Origin: Cyathus striatus
Taxonomy: Eukaryota; Basidiomycota; Agaricomycetes; Agaricales; Nidulariaceae
Direction: 5' to 3'
Length of the DNA stretch: 64,000 nt
Assembly: GCA_025738555.1 (NCBI GenBank)
Contig: JAOVFP010000022.1
Coordinates: 1,736,001-1,800,000, forward strand
Under the pieces are notes generated by a model. That model saw only the letters and a program-made list of their open reading frames with translations, did not search any database and had not been told where the DNA came from. A program made the position numbers and the translations under genes. Positions 24,011 to 36,210 of the stretch are shown here, piece by piece (the first letter of the stretch is position 1; every line of letters begins with the position of its first letter).

Positions 24011-24279
24011 GCGTTATAGTAAGTGCTAACCTACTCCATACGTAACTAAACTCAGAAACACTGTCGGGAACAACTAATCCTTCCTCATCTAAATCGATAT
24101 GATGCTACACGGCACCATAGCAAGATAATATTCGGAATTCCTCTACACCACCAATCCGTCAGACGAATATACCCAGATATCTGAAGGAACACGTACCCAT
24201 ATACCAACAATGTCAACGTTTCTATAAACGAAAACCGTAACTAGTCAGATAAAGGATACAACAGAAAGAGGGTACCCAT

Positions 24280-25235
24280 TGATAACAGCCTTCAAATACC
24301 TCATCTCCTCCATCCCTTCATACGTATACGTAGGTCATTTCTTCGGCCCTGCCTTGGAAGGACCTCGCAGAAGTTTTGATCGACTTCGGTGTGTTGAGTG
24401 AGGAAGTATATGCAGAGGATGAGATTTACTGCTCTATATGCGTGTGTAAGCATCGAGTAGAGAACCAAGAAGTAGGTGAGGTACCGAATTACGAGCAGCA
24501 ATGAGCACATTTAACACCTCAGGCCTCATTCTTCGCTAGTAACGAACAACAATCAGCCTTCACACTCCTAAAGCAAAAGAAAAACATACCAAGAAACAGT
24601 AAACAAGCGATCCATCGATGTCTCTCCGCATGCTTCACTCTATTCTTCACTGCTGCCTGCTCAAGCACCGTATCTAAACACGTCTTCTTAACGCACATAT
24701 ACACCTTTGCATTATCCTTGAATACCTCGAAGAGAGGCTGGAACCACCCCTGGCGCTCGTGCATGATTGTTACTTCTTGTGCTAAATGGAACGCTGGCGT
24801 AGGCTTCGGAGGCGCTGGAGAGGTGGGAGAGGGAGGTGCGTGCAGGGATTGCGCTGCTGAAGAACGCGGACCCTGTTTCTAGAGTATAGCTGCTAGCACA
24901 GCGCTGCATTGAGTCCTGTGTAGGATAATGTAAGCACTGGATGTAGTAGGATTGTCGATGAGTAAGGGTAAGGCACGGAAAGCGAGAAGAAAATATAAGG
25001 ACAACAGTGGGGAAGTACGAGAACGATACGAAAGCGAGAAGGGGAAAGGTACATGTAGCGAGAAAGTGAAAGTGAAAGAAAAGACAAGATACGAACCTGA
25101 AATGAGATTCTCCATCCTCTCGTTGACCAGCTGGATCACATCCGTCATTGAAAGCTTGAAGTTGGTGATTCGCATGCGGGTGAAGAAGGGCTGGGAGAAC
25201 GGAGCGATGGAATCTGTGGGTCGTCGGTTAGCCTA
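24280..25235 (-). pseudogene. Cytochrome P450 relic 3, fragmentary
   Basis: Minus-strand fragments match P450 relics 1 and 2 in order: P-F-F-T-R-M-R-I-T-N-F with D-V-I-Q-L-V-N-E-R-M-E (about 25200-25105), Y-T-L-E-T-G-S-A-F-F (about 24890), F-E-V-F-K-D-N-A-K-V-Y-M (about 24740-24700), and I-Y-F-L-T-Q-H-T-E-V (about 24420-24390). The last is followed by a block resembling E-E-M-...-L-K-A-V-I-N-G (about 24310-24285). Frameshifts and stops separate them, and the N-terminal and haem exons are missing. It is inverted relative to relics 1 and 2. Confidence 0.7.
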
Positions 25236-25314
25236 GGGCTGGCCATTTGGAGGGAGGGTGTAGGGGCAACACAGGAAATGGTGGACAGTACTTGTAAACA
25301 AGAACAGACGCGTT

Positions 25315-25611
25315 GGGGGCGCGATGGAGTAGCGGTACCATCGCAGGAGCAGACTCTGATCACGACAGGGATGCTTCTAGTTCGAGCTTGAACGCGTGAG
25401 TTCGAACCCCCTCGGCACATAAAGGCCTTATCACCGCTAGGGGGGGTTTTAGTGGGTAGTGTGCCAATGAGCACGAGTCCCACACTACCCATCGTGGTGT
25501 GCATAAATGCATTTCCCCCCCTATGGTGGGTCATCTCGTCTAACCTTGTTAGCCAAGAGATGTTCCCAGCACCGAAATCAGTGCAGCCATCCACCAAAAA
25601 AAAAAAAAAAA
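25315..25611 (+). mobile_element. tRNA-derived SINE with 15-bp target duplication
   Basis: This is a short retroposon copied by a partner LINE. The 5' part resembles a tRNA, with an A-box-like TGGAGTAGCGG (about 25325) and a B-box GTTCGAACC (about 25391), the two internal RNA polymerase III promoter boxes. A body without coding capacity follows, ending in an A tract of about 19 (25596 onward). The flanks are a perfect direct repeat AAGAACAGACGCGTT (25300-25314 and 25612-25626), the target-site duplication expected of LINE-driven insertion. The perfect repeats and intact tail suggest a young insertion. Confidence 0.85.
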
Positions 25612-25833
25612 AAGAACAGACGCGTTAACCGGCAAGCGCTTAAAGTTATAGGGTGGGAAAGAGAGACGCATGATCCTGCGATCCTGGCACTGTCCCTTCC
25701 CTAAAGGCCTAACACATCATAGAACACAAAACTGGAAGCGTTTGCTTGTACGCGCTCAGCTCAGAGACCTCCGCGACCCAATTATAACATGATGTGTATG
25801 TCGACAGCATACACATATTGGTTCATTACCACC

Positions 25834-26461
25834 CAAACTCCGTTTCCTACGCGTACTGACACAGTAAAGACGAACAAGGAATCCTTCCAAGTTCCCACCA
25901 ACACCTCATCGATAAGCATTTAAGCATATACGGGTGAGCAAGTTATCTCCTGGATCACTGCCACTGACATTTTAAACAATTTTAGTTTTGATCCGAGCAT
26001 TCTGCGGTGACCACTGAGTAGCAACTATTTGAGGGGGGTTTGGAGAACAATATGTCGAGCTGCAGTGCACGTGGAAAAGTCTTTGAACGACATAGTGTTG
26101 GGGTGTTGGAGGACCTGTCAAGGTCATCGCTCGACATGGATTCTTCAGAATTTAGTGATGTTGATTGGTTCGCCTGCTGTTGATAAATATCAGCACTAGC
26201 GCATCCACAAGTGTAGCGCATTAAAGGAATTAATTCAGAGATTCATCACCAACTGCTTAGCACCCTCCGCTGGTCGTGTGTGGTGTGGTGTGCGTTTCTG
26301 GGGGCTGTCCATCCCGGTTCAACTCTTGGCTTGTGCACAGCATATGTCCTCAAGCTGTGACTATTTCTCGCAGTAGATTGGCGCTCGAAGCAATATTGTA
26401 TATATAGTCATACAGTCCCCCATGATATGACCTCCCGTCCGGGCCATCCCACGCCGTCATC
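25834..26461 (+). repeat. 5' flank of NACHT copy C, duplicate of 1-632
   Basis: Nearly the same sequence as the start of the window, including the TATATATAG string (about 26395) and the segment leading to the conserved ATG at 26462. I see no gene in it. It shows that A and C are copies of one larger segment in the same orientation. Confidence 0.8.
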
Positions 26462-29164
26462 ATGTCAAATTACTTTGGGGGAGCATCAAACTTTTCCATG
26501 AACCAACCGAATTTCACTGAAATCACCGGTGTGAAGCAGCTTTAAACATGGCCATGAACACTTACTAACCACCAGTAGTTCGTGAAGCAAATGTTCAGAC
26601 TGGCGTATCAGGTGCACGACAACCATTATACATCTAGTAGCACGCAAAACTTACGATTTCCATCAGGATTGCAATGGCTTTCTCAGTATATGGCCCGAGG
26701 TGCATCCCATGATTTGAAGGACCAGTACGACACCCCAAAATGCCATCCTAACACCTGCAAAACTCTCCTCAGCGATATTAATGCGTGGATTAAAATAACT
26801 GACAAGGAAGCTGGTATCATGTTCCTGTACGGACTGCCAGGATCTGGAAAATCCTGCATTGCATGATCTGTTTGCCATGATGCATCTTCAGAATGACACT
26901 TGGGCACTAGCTTCTTTTTCAGAAGAGGAACATCTGATCGAAACAATGCTGACAAGCTTTTTACCACCATAGCATATCAGCTTTCGATGGTGAACAAGGA
27001 TCTCCACAAGTATATATTGGAAGAAGTGGAGCGTAATCCACAGATTGTTCATGTCTCTGGAGGAGCAATTTCGAAGACTCATCTTCGAGCCATGCTGCAC
27101 CATACCGAGGGATTGACTCCTTATCGAGGAGATTGTTATTGATGGATTAGACGAGTGCGATGATGCAAGTATACAGGTTGCTATTCTGAAGTTATTGGCC
27201 AAGGCTGTGTGATACGAAGGATTTCCCCTCGGCATCTTCATTATGAGTTGACCCAAACTCCATATATGGGAGGTGTTCGATACCAAAGAAATTATTTTTG
27301 CAACCCAAGTCATCTCCTTAGATCGCATTCCTGGTGTATCCCAGGATATTTGGACAGTTTTGGAAAGTGGATTTACACGGATCCTCAACGATCCAAGATT
27401 TAGAAGGTGTCTCACATCAGTTCCACAACCTTGGCCATCTCCAGATGCTATCAAAAAAATTGTTCAGCGATCTTCATCTCAATTTATATATTCAGCAACA
27501 GTTCTCAAGTTCATGTCATGTCTAGATCACAATCCCATTTCTCAGCTTGAAATTGTGCTTGGAATTTGGGAAAGTAATGATTCTACCTCCCCCTTTGCTG
27601 ACCTTGATCTGCTTTATCGAGAAATAATATCTAGGGTGTCCCATCCAAAGAGAGCTATTAAAGTGCTAGGGTATATTGTTGCGATGAAACAACTAGGCTG
27701 CAAGGGAGGAATCTCAACAAGTATCAGCGAGCCTCTGCTGAACATCTCAGTGGATGTTATGAAGGCAGTACTGCATAATCAAAATAGGCTCCTGTTTGTC
27801 ATTGACCAGTTATTGGATCTCCCATGTGGAGAATCATATCTTGCACTAAATCAATTGCATTCTCTTGTCTCACTCAATGTTGGATCAAATTCTACTAGGC
27901 GGCATCTAGAGATAACATTTTATCATAAATCATTTCAAGACTTTTTAAGCAGAAAAAAGCAGTCTGATATGTTCCATGTCGATGTCCAGAAAATACACAG
28001 TGACATCACACAATCCTGTCTGAAATTTATGGGTCTCTCAAGCTATAAGACAGACCAACAACATGGTATACTGAAATGATTTACAGTTTAATTTATCTAA
28101 TTCTGATAGTTGGTTGGCTTTATGCTTGCTTTCATTGGTATATACACTATAGAAAAGGCACAGGTTCTAGATGTCTTCTGTCTGACTTCGATTTTGCTTT
28201 ACACAGATTCTTTTCTGGGTCTACACAACATTTAGACACTTCAAATTTAAAAGCAGCCTTTGAAACACTTGGTCTCCATGGTACTCAAGCAATACAGTCA
28301 GATGTGCAAGCTAATAGAAATTTTTGGAAGTATGGAACACTATCAACTGAAGACCTGTATTACACTACATTAGCAATATGGAATATATTTGGTGTATGTT
28401 AACGTGTTTCAACTAGCATACTGTTTTTAACATATTTCTATCTTAGCGGAAGATGTTTGGACAGCAACTCCAAGAGGACTATTTCATGGCATCATTCACC
28501 TTTCCTGTTTGGGTTCAATATTTTCAGTCATACAAGAATGACACATTGGTGAAACAACTACTCATGATGTCCAGTTTTTGTATATGGGGAGACCACAAGA
28601 TACCAGTAAGCTATATGCACCAACTAGTGCAAGATGCTGGGTGCATTACAAGTCCTGATGCAGACCAAGCTGCAACAATCCTACTCGAAGTCATTAAATT
28701 TAGCAATTTTTACAACCACATCACACTTCCCAACCATTTGGAAACTTTTCTATTTTACAGCAAATATTCTGGCCCCTTCTATTGCATGCAAGATGAATAT
28801 ACACATACATATTGCCATATATTCACTACTTGTCAAAGGTTATGTGATATCAAATGCCTTACTAGATTTCTGGAAGAATGGACATGGGGATTGTTTTCTT
28901 TACATGATTCATTCAATTTGGAACATCCAGACTTACTCAAGGGTCTGAAGTCTGAAGCTCTGGTTTTCCATGGTAATGATGTGTTCAACCAAAAACTTAC
29001 ACATAAGTCAGGAATCTTTTTAAACTTATGGTTTATGGTAAGAACTCAATTACTCAATTCCAACACATGTATACAGTACAGTTAATTCTGACTGTTGCAC
29101 AGAGAGCAAAATGTCCTCATGACATCATGGAGTTATGGCAGAAGGCATTCGATAAAGCACAACA
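26462..29164 (+). pseudogene. NACHT (STAND-type) NTPase, copy C, 5' and central part, broken
   Basis: It starts M-S-N-Y-F-G-G-A-S-N-F-S-M-N-Q. The P-loop reads GLPGSGKS, then TGA (26864-26866) where copy B has arginine; copy A has the same stop at the same codon. Further TGA codons occur after S-S-E (about 26891), in K-A-V-stop-Y-E-G-F (about 27208) and at S-stop-P-K-L-H in place of S-R-P-E-L-H (about 27250). The rest of the NTPase and helical region is open (27273-28079, 28076-28402, 28453-29085) with the same intron positions as copy B. The reading is cut at about 29164 by a 7.7-kb insertion; the missing end lies at 36911 onward. Confidence 0.85.
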
Positions 29165-29200
29165 TTGTAAGGGTAAAGAGTATTTTGATACCTAAAACAA

Positions 29201-29809
29201 TGTCATATCCGTGACAATCCCTGTACCATTGGAGTCAACTCTGGGTTTACTCTGCTTTTAGTATGTTTCCTCTGGACTATGTATACTTGTTATATATCAA
29301 ACTCTTCCTTACTGATGTTTGCTTGTAACTGTTTACTTGTTCCTTCCCTTTAATATTACTACCTCATTCTCCAGCCGCGGCCATTTCTCCTATGACTATA
29401 ATCTAGAGGCATACTACTAGTTTACCATGGTCTACATTTCATGGAGTTTACTTACCCCTAGGATGCCACATACCCATGGGCATTACTCCGTACGCATTTG
29501 GACAAAGTAGTTTACTATATAAACTACTCCTGTAATGTAGATAGACTTCAGTTTCAAATCAACTATGTTTACACCCTTCTCCCACTTGGGCCTTGAGCCA
29601 ACTCCGCTATTTTGCCACTAACTCCGCTTTGTTCTAAATACAGAACTGGAAGTCCAAGGGGTGCAACACACAAGTTGAAGCCAATGTTCCACTACTCCTG
29701 TACTTGTTCATCATCTCCACACACCCTACTAACATTATACAAGTTACTCCGCTATTAGACTATCTACTCTGAGGTTCTTGTCCCTAGTGGAATAGAATGG
29801 GACATGACA
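29201..29809 (+). mobile_element. Solo LTR 1
   Basis: A 609-bp LTR starting TGTCATATCC and ending GGGACATGACA, so its tips form TGTCAT/ATGACA. It is flanked by perfect 5-bp duplications AACAA (29196-29200 and 29810-29814). No internal retrotransposon sequence is attached, so it is the remnant of LTR-LTR recombination. It is an inverted near-copy of solo LTR 2. Confidence 0.9.
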
Positions 29810-29814
29810 AACAA

Positions 29815-30523
29815 AGAAACAAAATATGAGTTGCTGAATGTCTGTTTGACTGAGAGGTCCTAAGGTGATCAAAGGGGGGGTGATTAGTGATGAGATAATA
29901 ACGATGGGAACACAATAAACAAGAAAAACTTTGAGTTGAAGTTTAAATGTGGAGATTTGATGAATTTTCAAAAATGAAACAGTAGAACATGAGTCGAGAG
30001 CACTAGCAATAACCTGAGGACAATAACCAGGACTTAAGACCAAACTCTGAGAGGGGAAAAATTGACTGAGTTGGGAAGGAGTAGATACAAGGTTTTTATA
30101 GAAAGTGAACACAAGGACTTTACTTAATGAGGAAAGGTTGATAAAATGGAGATTAATTGAACAGAGATCGAAGATTTGAGTAGGATAAAAGGTATGGTAT
30201 GAAACAGTAAGAGTACTGATGAATTGAAGAGAAAAATTGAAGAGTAAAACTTATGGAGAGATTAGTTAGTGTGAACTGCAGTGTTTAGTGGCTCTTGGTA
30301 ATGTGCAGTACTGATGATCTTGAGTTCTTGATGCATAATAGCAGCATTCAGAGAGAGTTGGAGGCATTAGCATCAGAGGAAAGAGCAGGAGGGGACAGGT
30401 GCAAGGGGGAGAGCAAACATGGATAGTGCACTGCTGTGCATATAGCTAGCTTTGATATCATAATCTTCACAATATTGATCATGTGATCTGTGCAACACAG
30501 CTTGTAAAATGGTGAGTTTTGTA
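29815..30523. other. Non-coding part of the outer insertion
   Basis: A/G-rich plus strand with no convincing ORF or motif. It lies between solo LTR 1 and the hAT target site. Confidence 0.4.
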
Positions 30524-30644
30524 GTGCAGGCTAGGGTTGGGGAAGAAACCTCTGGCAGTGTAAGAAACTGGTTAATAACCTAGGGATTTTTGGCCCAATT
30601 GGTTAGAAATGTAAATAACTAAGTAAATAACTAGGTCACATTTG

Positions 30645-31253
30645 TGTCACATCCCGTTCTATTCCACTAGGGACAAGAACCTCAGAGTAGATAGTTTAAT
30701 AGTGGAGTAACTTGTACAATGTTAGTAGGGTGTGTGGAGATGATGAACAAGTACAGGAGTAGTGGAACATTGGCTTCAACTTGTGTGTTGCACCCCTTGG
30801 ACTTCCAGTTCTGTATTTAGAACAAAGCGGAGTTAGTGGCAAAATAGTGGAGTTGGCTCAAGGCCCAAGTGAGAGAAGGGTGTAAACATAGTTGATTTGA
30901 AACTGAAGTCTATCTACATTACAGGAGTAGTTTATATAGTAAACTACTTTGTCCAAATGTGTATGGAGTAATGCCCATGGGTATGTGGCATTCTAGGGGT
31001 AAGTAAACTCCATGAAATGTAGACCATGGTAAACTAGTAGTATGCCTCTAGATTATAGTCATAGGAGAAATGGCCGCGGCTGGAGAATGAGGTAGTAATA
31101 TTAAAGGGAAGGAACAAGTAAACAGTTACAAGTAAACATTAGTAAGGAAGAGTTCGATATATAACAAGTATATATAGTCCAGAGGAAATGTACTAAAAGC
31201 AGAGTAAACTCGGAGTTGACTCCAATGGTACAGGGATTGTCATGGATATGACA
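30645..31253 (-). mobile_element. Solo LTR 2
   Basis: A 609-bp LTR of the same family as solo LTR 1, in the opposite orientation, with tips TGTCAT/GTGACA on the minus strand. Perfect 5-bp duplications ATTTG flank it (30640-30644 and 31254-31258). It sits about 110 bp inside the left hAT terminus, so it is younger than the hAT element. Confidence 0.9.
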
Positions 31254-31277
31254 ATTTGTCACATGTACAAAAAAAAG

Positions 31278-34200
31278 TCATGCCCAAGTGCCAAGGGTAT
31301 AGGTCTCATCCTCCTCTGTATTCCCATCTGCACCCACCACTCGTGGAGTCTCAAGCTCCCTGTCCTCATCCCACTCCATTGGACTGTCAGCCAACACATC
31401 AAGAAGCTCTTTTGCATCCATATCCAACTCTTCTGCTTCGTCAACAATGTCCATGTCCTCATCTTTTTCTGTTACCTCTGTGCACTTGCCTGACAACCAG
31501 GATTCTCCACTGTCAATGTCTGACTCATCATCTGAAACATCATGCATTGGGTCACCAAGTTGTTCTTCATCATCAATCTCTCGCAGTACTCACTTTATAT
31601 TGAAAAATTTCACTGTTGGATGTGGGTTGTTTCTAGAGTGGACTTGCAGATATGATCAGACCCATTTCTGCATAATCTCTTGACTGAAGTCTTACCTTTG
31701 ACTTCATGTGTTTGTAGCTGTGAATCTGTGTCATTGCCATAACAGTATTTACCTGCATTCTTGATCTCAATGCAGTGTTTATCATTGTCACAACTGACAT
31801 TGTATGTTCATCAGCCATGGAATGAGGGACTGCAGATAATAGTTTAATGGTGATGGCCTGTGTACCCAGTGAGTTTCTCATCTCTTCTATATTTGAGGCT
31901 TATGAAATCACATACAGCTATGATATCAGCATTGTCCTCTCCTTCAAGTGAGCACCACCACATCAATGGATCCTGACCTTTTCCAAGAGGGGTCTTGAAT
32001 GGATACACATTCTGTGCATAGGCTGTGAACTGGGCTTGATAGGCTCTTGAGAATGCATTTCCATTTCCACTCCATTTTGTAAATGCTGGTACCATCCCAT
32101 GTTCAATCTCCTTGACAGCAAGTGTGAACAGATACTTCCCAATCTCTATAAATGTTTTTGGACTGCAGATCCCATCTGGAACATTTGGCTTGTCTATCCC
32201 AGGGAGTACTATATTGAAGCTGAGTGTGTTTGGCCCTCTTTTGAAAATTGAAGATTTGATATATGCTTATGGTACCTATTGGTTCAAATTCTTCTGGTGT
32301 ATGAAGATGCAATCACATACCAGGGTTCAAGTAGAAAGCTGCAAGGTGTGCATTACTAGGTCTGTTGATAAAGAACTGTTTCCAGTGCTTGTTCATGATC
32401 CCTCTAATCTCCTCACAGACATCATTTGGAAGATTAAGTGTCTCAAGCTGCTCTTTCAACTGACCAACTACTGCAATCCAATATAAGAAGACATCACTGG
32501 GATTTGCTGAGGTTGCCTCAAGACATTCAATTGTGTGTGCAATGCCTTCACTGACACTTATGAACTGCATGAGTTCTAGCTGGAAATGGAATGTCTGAGG
32601 GTCATTGGTCATATAGTACTGCATGTACTCCTACATATTTAAATTAGATTTGTATGTAATTCTGTAATGTCAAACAACATACTGGAATCTTTATGGCACC
32701 CTTGGTGCATAGTTCTTGAATAGCAGGAAGACAATGCTGAACAGATAATGCAAACCAGATTAGTGTTGTGAAGTGTGTTCTGCCAATGCTTTCAAGACCT
32801 GGGCCTAATTTATCACATTCTCAGATATCTTTCAGCTTTGCCTTCACTGCATTTGAATGCTTGAAGAACTTTATTGTCACCCAAATACATTTTACTACAG
32901 CCTTAAAATGGTCATGTCAAACATTGTTTTTACATGTGAGATTTAGGTGATGATCCAGATCAGTGTCATATCCTGTATCGCCTACCTCCAGACTCCTATG
33001 CCTTTACTCCGCCTTCACCTTTGTTTACTCTGGACTTTGATTACGTTCTTAGTATTACTTATTGCTTACTGTACATAGATTACTTTCATTTCCTTTCTTC
33101 CACCCTACTGAGCTATCCCCTCAGTAATGTAGTATACATCTCATAGTGAGTCACTTATCATTCTTAAGTGCACCACTATCTGTTTTACTTTACACTGCCA
33201 TATGCACTCACTTCTCCAATGTGTTTTATTATGTTTAATTAGTTATATTCTTCATTCTATGTATGCCTACCCTGACCATACTTCTCCACTGGCCTTGGCC
33301 AGCAGTCTTTACTTACTCAGAGTCTCTAGTATTTAAGTAGTACTCGATTTGTACTTAGCCTTTAGTTTCGTATTGAACTACGTCCTCACCCTTTCATCTG
33401 ACTTGAGTTACACCTCTCATCTTCTGTCTCTTGTCTTCTCCAAAGGGCTTGCCCTTACTCTGAAATCCAGGACCAGGAATCCCAGGGGTGCAGCACATAA
33501 GCTGAAGCTGAAGTCCTACCCTGAGTTCTTGTTCTCCACTTTTGTCTCATACTCACCCCTCGCTTCTCCGCAGTCACCCTCTCATACTCTGCCACCAAGT
33601 CAGGCTAGGGGCATGGTCATGACAATCAGGGAGGTTAAGCATTGTTATGATCTTTCTGCATAGTAGCTCCCTTGCCACACAAGTATTACCTGTATTGTCA
33701 GAGGAAATGCTGCAAAGCACACACATCCAATAGGGTTGATTACCTAGAGAGTAAGAATAACACTGTTAGTACTGTAGTATGAATTTGTAAATCCATTGAC
33801 CTGTATGTGAATCTTGAGTACACTCATGCCCTGCTTGGAGATATACACATTCATCTGCAGTTGTAACATGTACAGTGTAAAATGAGTTGCCTGATCTCAG
33901 AGATCCTCCATCAAAAGAACAGCTCAGATTTGTCTCGTTCTGTAGCTCTTTCAACTGCAACTGTTGAACCTTCTCTTGCTCAGACATGATGTAATTGTTG
34001 CATAATGTGGTTTTGGAGGCAGGTGTGTAGCTGGGACATAGAACTCTAAAGATATGCTTCCATTCGTCATATGAAACCACATTTAGGGGCATCCCAGTTG
34101 TGCATACAAGATCAATTATTAAAAGGTCCAGGTGATCTTTTGTAACTTGGCTACCAAAGAATGCATCTATCATTGGCTTATTTGAAATGGCAAGCTGGCT

Positions 34201-34600
34201 ACTAGATGACACAGATGAAGTACATTGAAGTGTTGCTTCAACTCAAGCACTGGGACTTGAATCAGTGCTGTGTGCTGATGCCATCTGCTGCAATTCAATG
34301 GTTAGCTTTAAACACTCTTTTGCATGCATAAACACTCTCAGGCTGCTATGAGGACAATGTGTCTTTGTGCAGCCCTTTCCAACACAGCAGTAAACAGCAT
34401 TTCCTCTGCTGTCAGTTTGGTTTCCAACCCACACTGTTAGACTATCCAGACTATCAATAGTTGGATGTCCCCCCTTTTTCTTTGACTGAAGTGATGCTTT
34501 CTTTTTTGATGGTGCATCGACCTCTTCTGCTTCACTACTATCAGTATGTATGCACTCCTTTACAAATATATATTAACACACAACCCTGGGTGGGAATTAA
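31278..34600 (-). pseudogene. hAT-family transposase region, decayed and LTR-interrupted
   Basis: hAT transposases cut and paste DNA with an RNase H-like DDE core and a C-terminal dimerisation domain. On the minus strand: a Cys/His-rich segment (Y-C-C-V-G-K-G-C-x3-H-C, about 34390-34340), then I-D-L-V-C-T-T-G-M-P-L-N-V-V, L-S-C-S-F-D-G-G-S (34212-33766, DUF659-like) and, beyond solo LTR 3, D-H-H-L-N-L-T-C-K with I-K-F-F-K-H-S. The block S-I-G-R-T-H-F-T-T-L-I-W-F-A-L-S-V-Q follows, then 32624-32313, and the dimerisation region W-W-C-S-L-E-G...L-L-S-A-V-P-H-S-M-A-D-E-H-T-M-S (32095-31633). An acidic tail ends at 31278. Stops include TGA in S-A-stop-V-E (about 34242). The LTR at 32964-33624 splits the catalytic region. 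Confidence 0.8.
32964..33624 (+). mobile_element. Solo LTR 3, diverged relative
   Basis: A 661-bp LTR beginning TGTCATATCC and ending GGTCATGACA, with perfect 5-bp duplications ATCAG (32959-32963 and 33625-33629). It shares stretches such as the AGGGGTGCA block near its 3' part with solo LTRs 1 and 2, but is longer and clearly diverged, so it belongs to a sister subfamily. It interrupts the hAT transposase reading frame. Confidence 0.9.
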
Positions 34601-34633
34601 TGTACATACTCATTTGTTACTTGATGTCTGGAG

Positions 34634-36210
34634 TCAAGAAGCAGTGACTTGAAAAAAAGGTGCAAGTGTGGATACAGGCTGCTTGGTAGTTGAAGATTTT
34701 GATGACTTAGAAGGTATCTTAACTGTAAGCTTGGACTTTGACCTCAGCTTTGGCTTATTAGATGATGCTAGCAGTTTTGACAGTGATCTTAGTTCAGAAG
34801 CATCATCTGTAGAATCATCAGAGTGTATGGGTAGAAGGGGTGGGGTCAGTGGTGGAAGCTCATGAAATAATGAAGCTGTAATGAGACTTATTGATGGCAA
34901 TGCCTGTTCAGAAAAACTGATCTAGACATAATTGAATGAATGAATACTACTGTATGAACAATATAATTGTGTACCTTTGAGCTGTAGTCATTTACAATGT
35001 AGCCAAGCATTTGTATCTGAGCAATATCTCACTCTAGTTTCCCCTGCCCAATGAGACAATGTTTTAATGGTCTAAACCAGGAAAGTAAGGCATTGATACT
35101 GAGAAACCCACATTGCCACCAATCATGAGTAGTATCCTGTGGCAAGCATGGAATATGTGCATCAGAGAGTAATTCACCAACACCATCACAATGCTTTGAG
35201 GTAAACCACTCAAGAGCTTGGTGAACAGTGTCCTTCTTTGGAGGATTAAGTACTGGGTCACAGTATCCCAATACCAAGTCTTTCTTGTCCACCAAACCCA
35301 CAACTCAGTGGTTTCCATGAACAAAAAAGATGCCTGCAAAGATATCAGTTGCAGGAACTTGGTGACCAAAGCGAGCAAGAGATGATTCCCCATTTGGATC
35401 ATACTGGTTTCCATGCATCATTTCTGATTCAAATGCTACAAGGATCACAGTGGACATGATTGTGTCAATTATAATGATACTCTTCTCCTCTGAAATAGAG
35501 CTAATCTCCCGCTTCAAGTAATCCAGCATCAGGTCTATCTCCTTCAATGAGAACCACTCTTGAGACAAAAAGGGTGTGAGTGCCTTCATCTTGACATGAG
35601 TTGTACAACAAGGTATCTTCCCAGTCCAAGGCAAAGCACTAAGCTGTGTCAGTGCTTGATTGACTTGCTTGTGATAAGGAAGAAGTGCATCCCAACAGAT
35701 CCAATCCACTGCTTTTGTCCATGCAAGGAAAGCTGGTGAAACATTAATGTGCATTGTTGTCCAAAAAACAGCAGCCCAAAAAGGTAAACAGGCTTTCTCC
35801 CCAGGCAGCACAATGGACATAAACCCATCAAGCCACACCTGTTTTGCATTGCTCAACAACTCAACAACCAAAGGCTTCAGTGGAACCACAATCTTGGTGA
35901 GAAGTGTGATGTCATCTGTTGGTAGAATCATGCTAAAATAAGAATGTCCAGCAGGAATGATGTATGTCTTATCATTGATGCATACAGGTGGAAGAAGACC
36001 AGTAAGCAGATCTAGTACCAAAGAATTTTTGTTGGGCAGCAGGACATATTCATATACTTTTGGAAGGCATAGCTGGGCACATACATGAGCCTTCACATTA
36101 AGAGGCAAATCTTCAAATTGGTGCCCATTGGCACACCAGGAAGGGTCATCTGGTAATAAAGTCAGAATAGACAGATTTTCCATTTGAAGTGATTTGGAAG
36201 CAATTGCCAA
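34634..36210 (-). pseudogene. Ulp1/C48-like cysteine protease region of the hAT element
   Basis: The ORF starts at 36210 (M-A-I-A-S-K-S-L-Q). Its last third shows the layout of Ulp1-like SUMO-protease folds: F-F-V-H-G-N-H followed by V-V-G-L-V (catalytic His; about 35308), G-Y-C-D-P (Asp position) and L-P-Q-D followed by C-G-F-L-S-I-N-A-L (Gln and nucleophile Cys; about 35145-35075). The tryptophan normally next to the His is a TGA stop here (35305-35307), and another TGA follows G-Q-G-K-L-E (about 35029). Beyond it a proline/serine-rich linker (34900-34634) leads toward the hAT part with plausible splice sites, so one fused Ulp1-hAT protein is possible; two genes are equally possible. The N-terminal 200 residues match no domain I know. 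Confidence 0.65.

Noticed and set aside
25315..25420. Functional tRNA gene
   Set aside because: The A and B boxes are present, but the 3' part does not close a cloverleaf with the 5' end, and a body with A tail and target duplications follows. It is a SINE head.
29201..31253. One large inverted-repeat transposon or hairpin with 609-bp arms
   Set aside because: Each arm has its own LTR-type tips and its own 5-bp duplication (AACAA and ATTTG), and one arm lies inside the hAT element while the other lies outside it. They are two separate solo LTRs.
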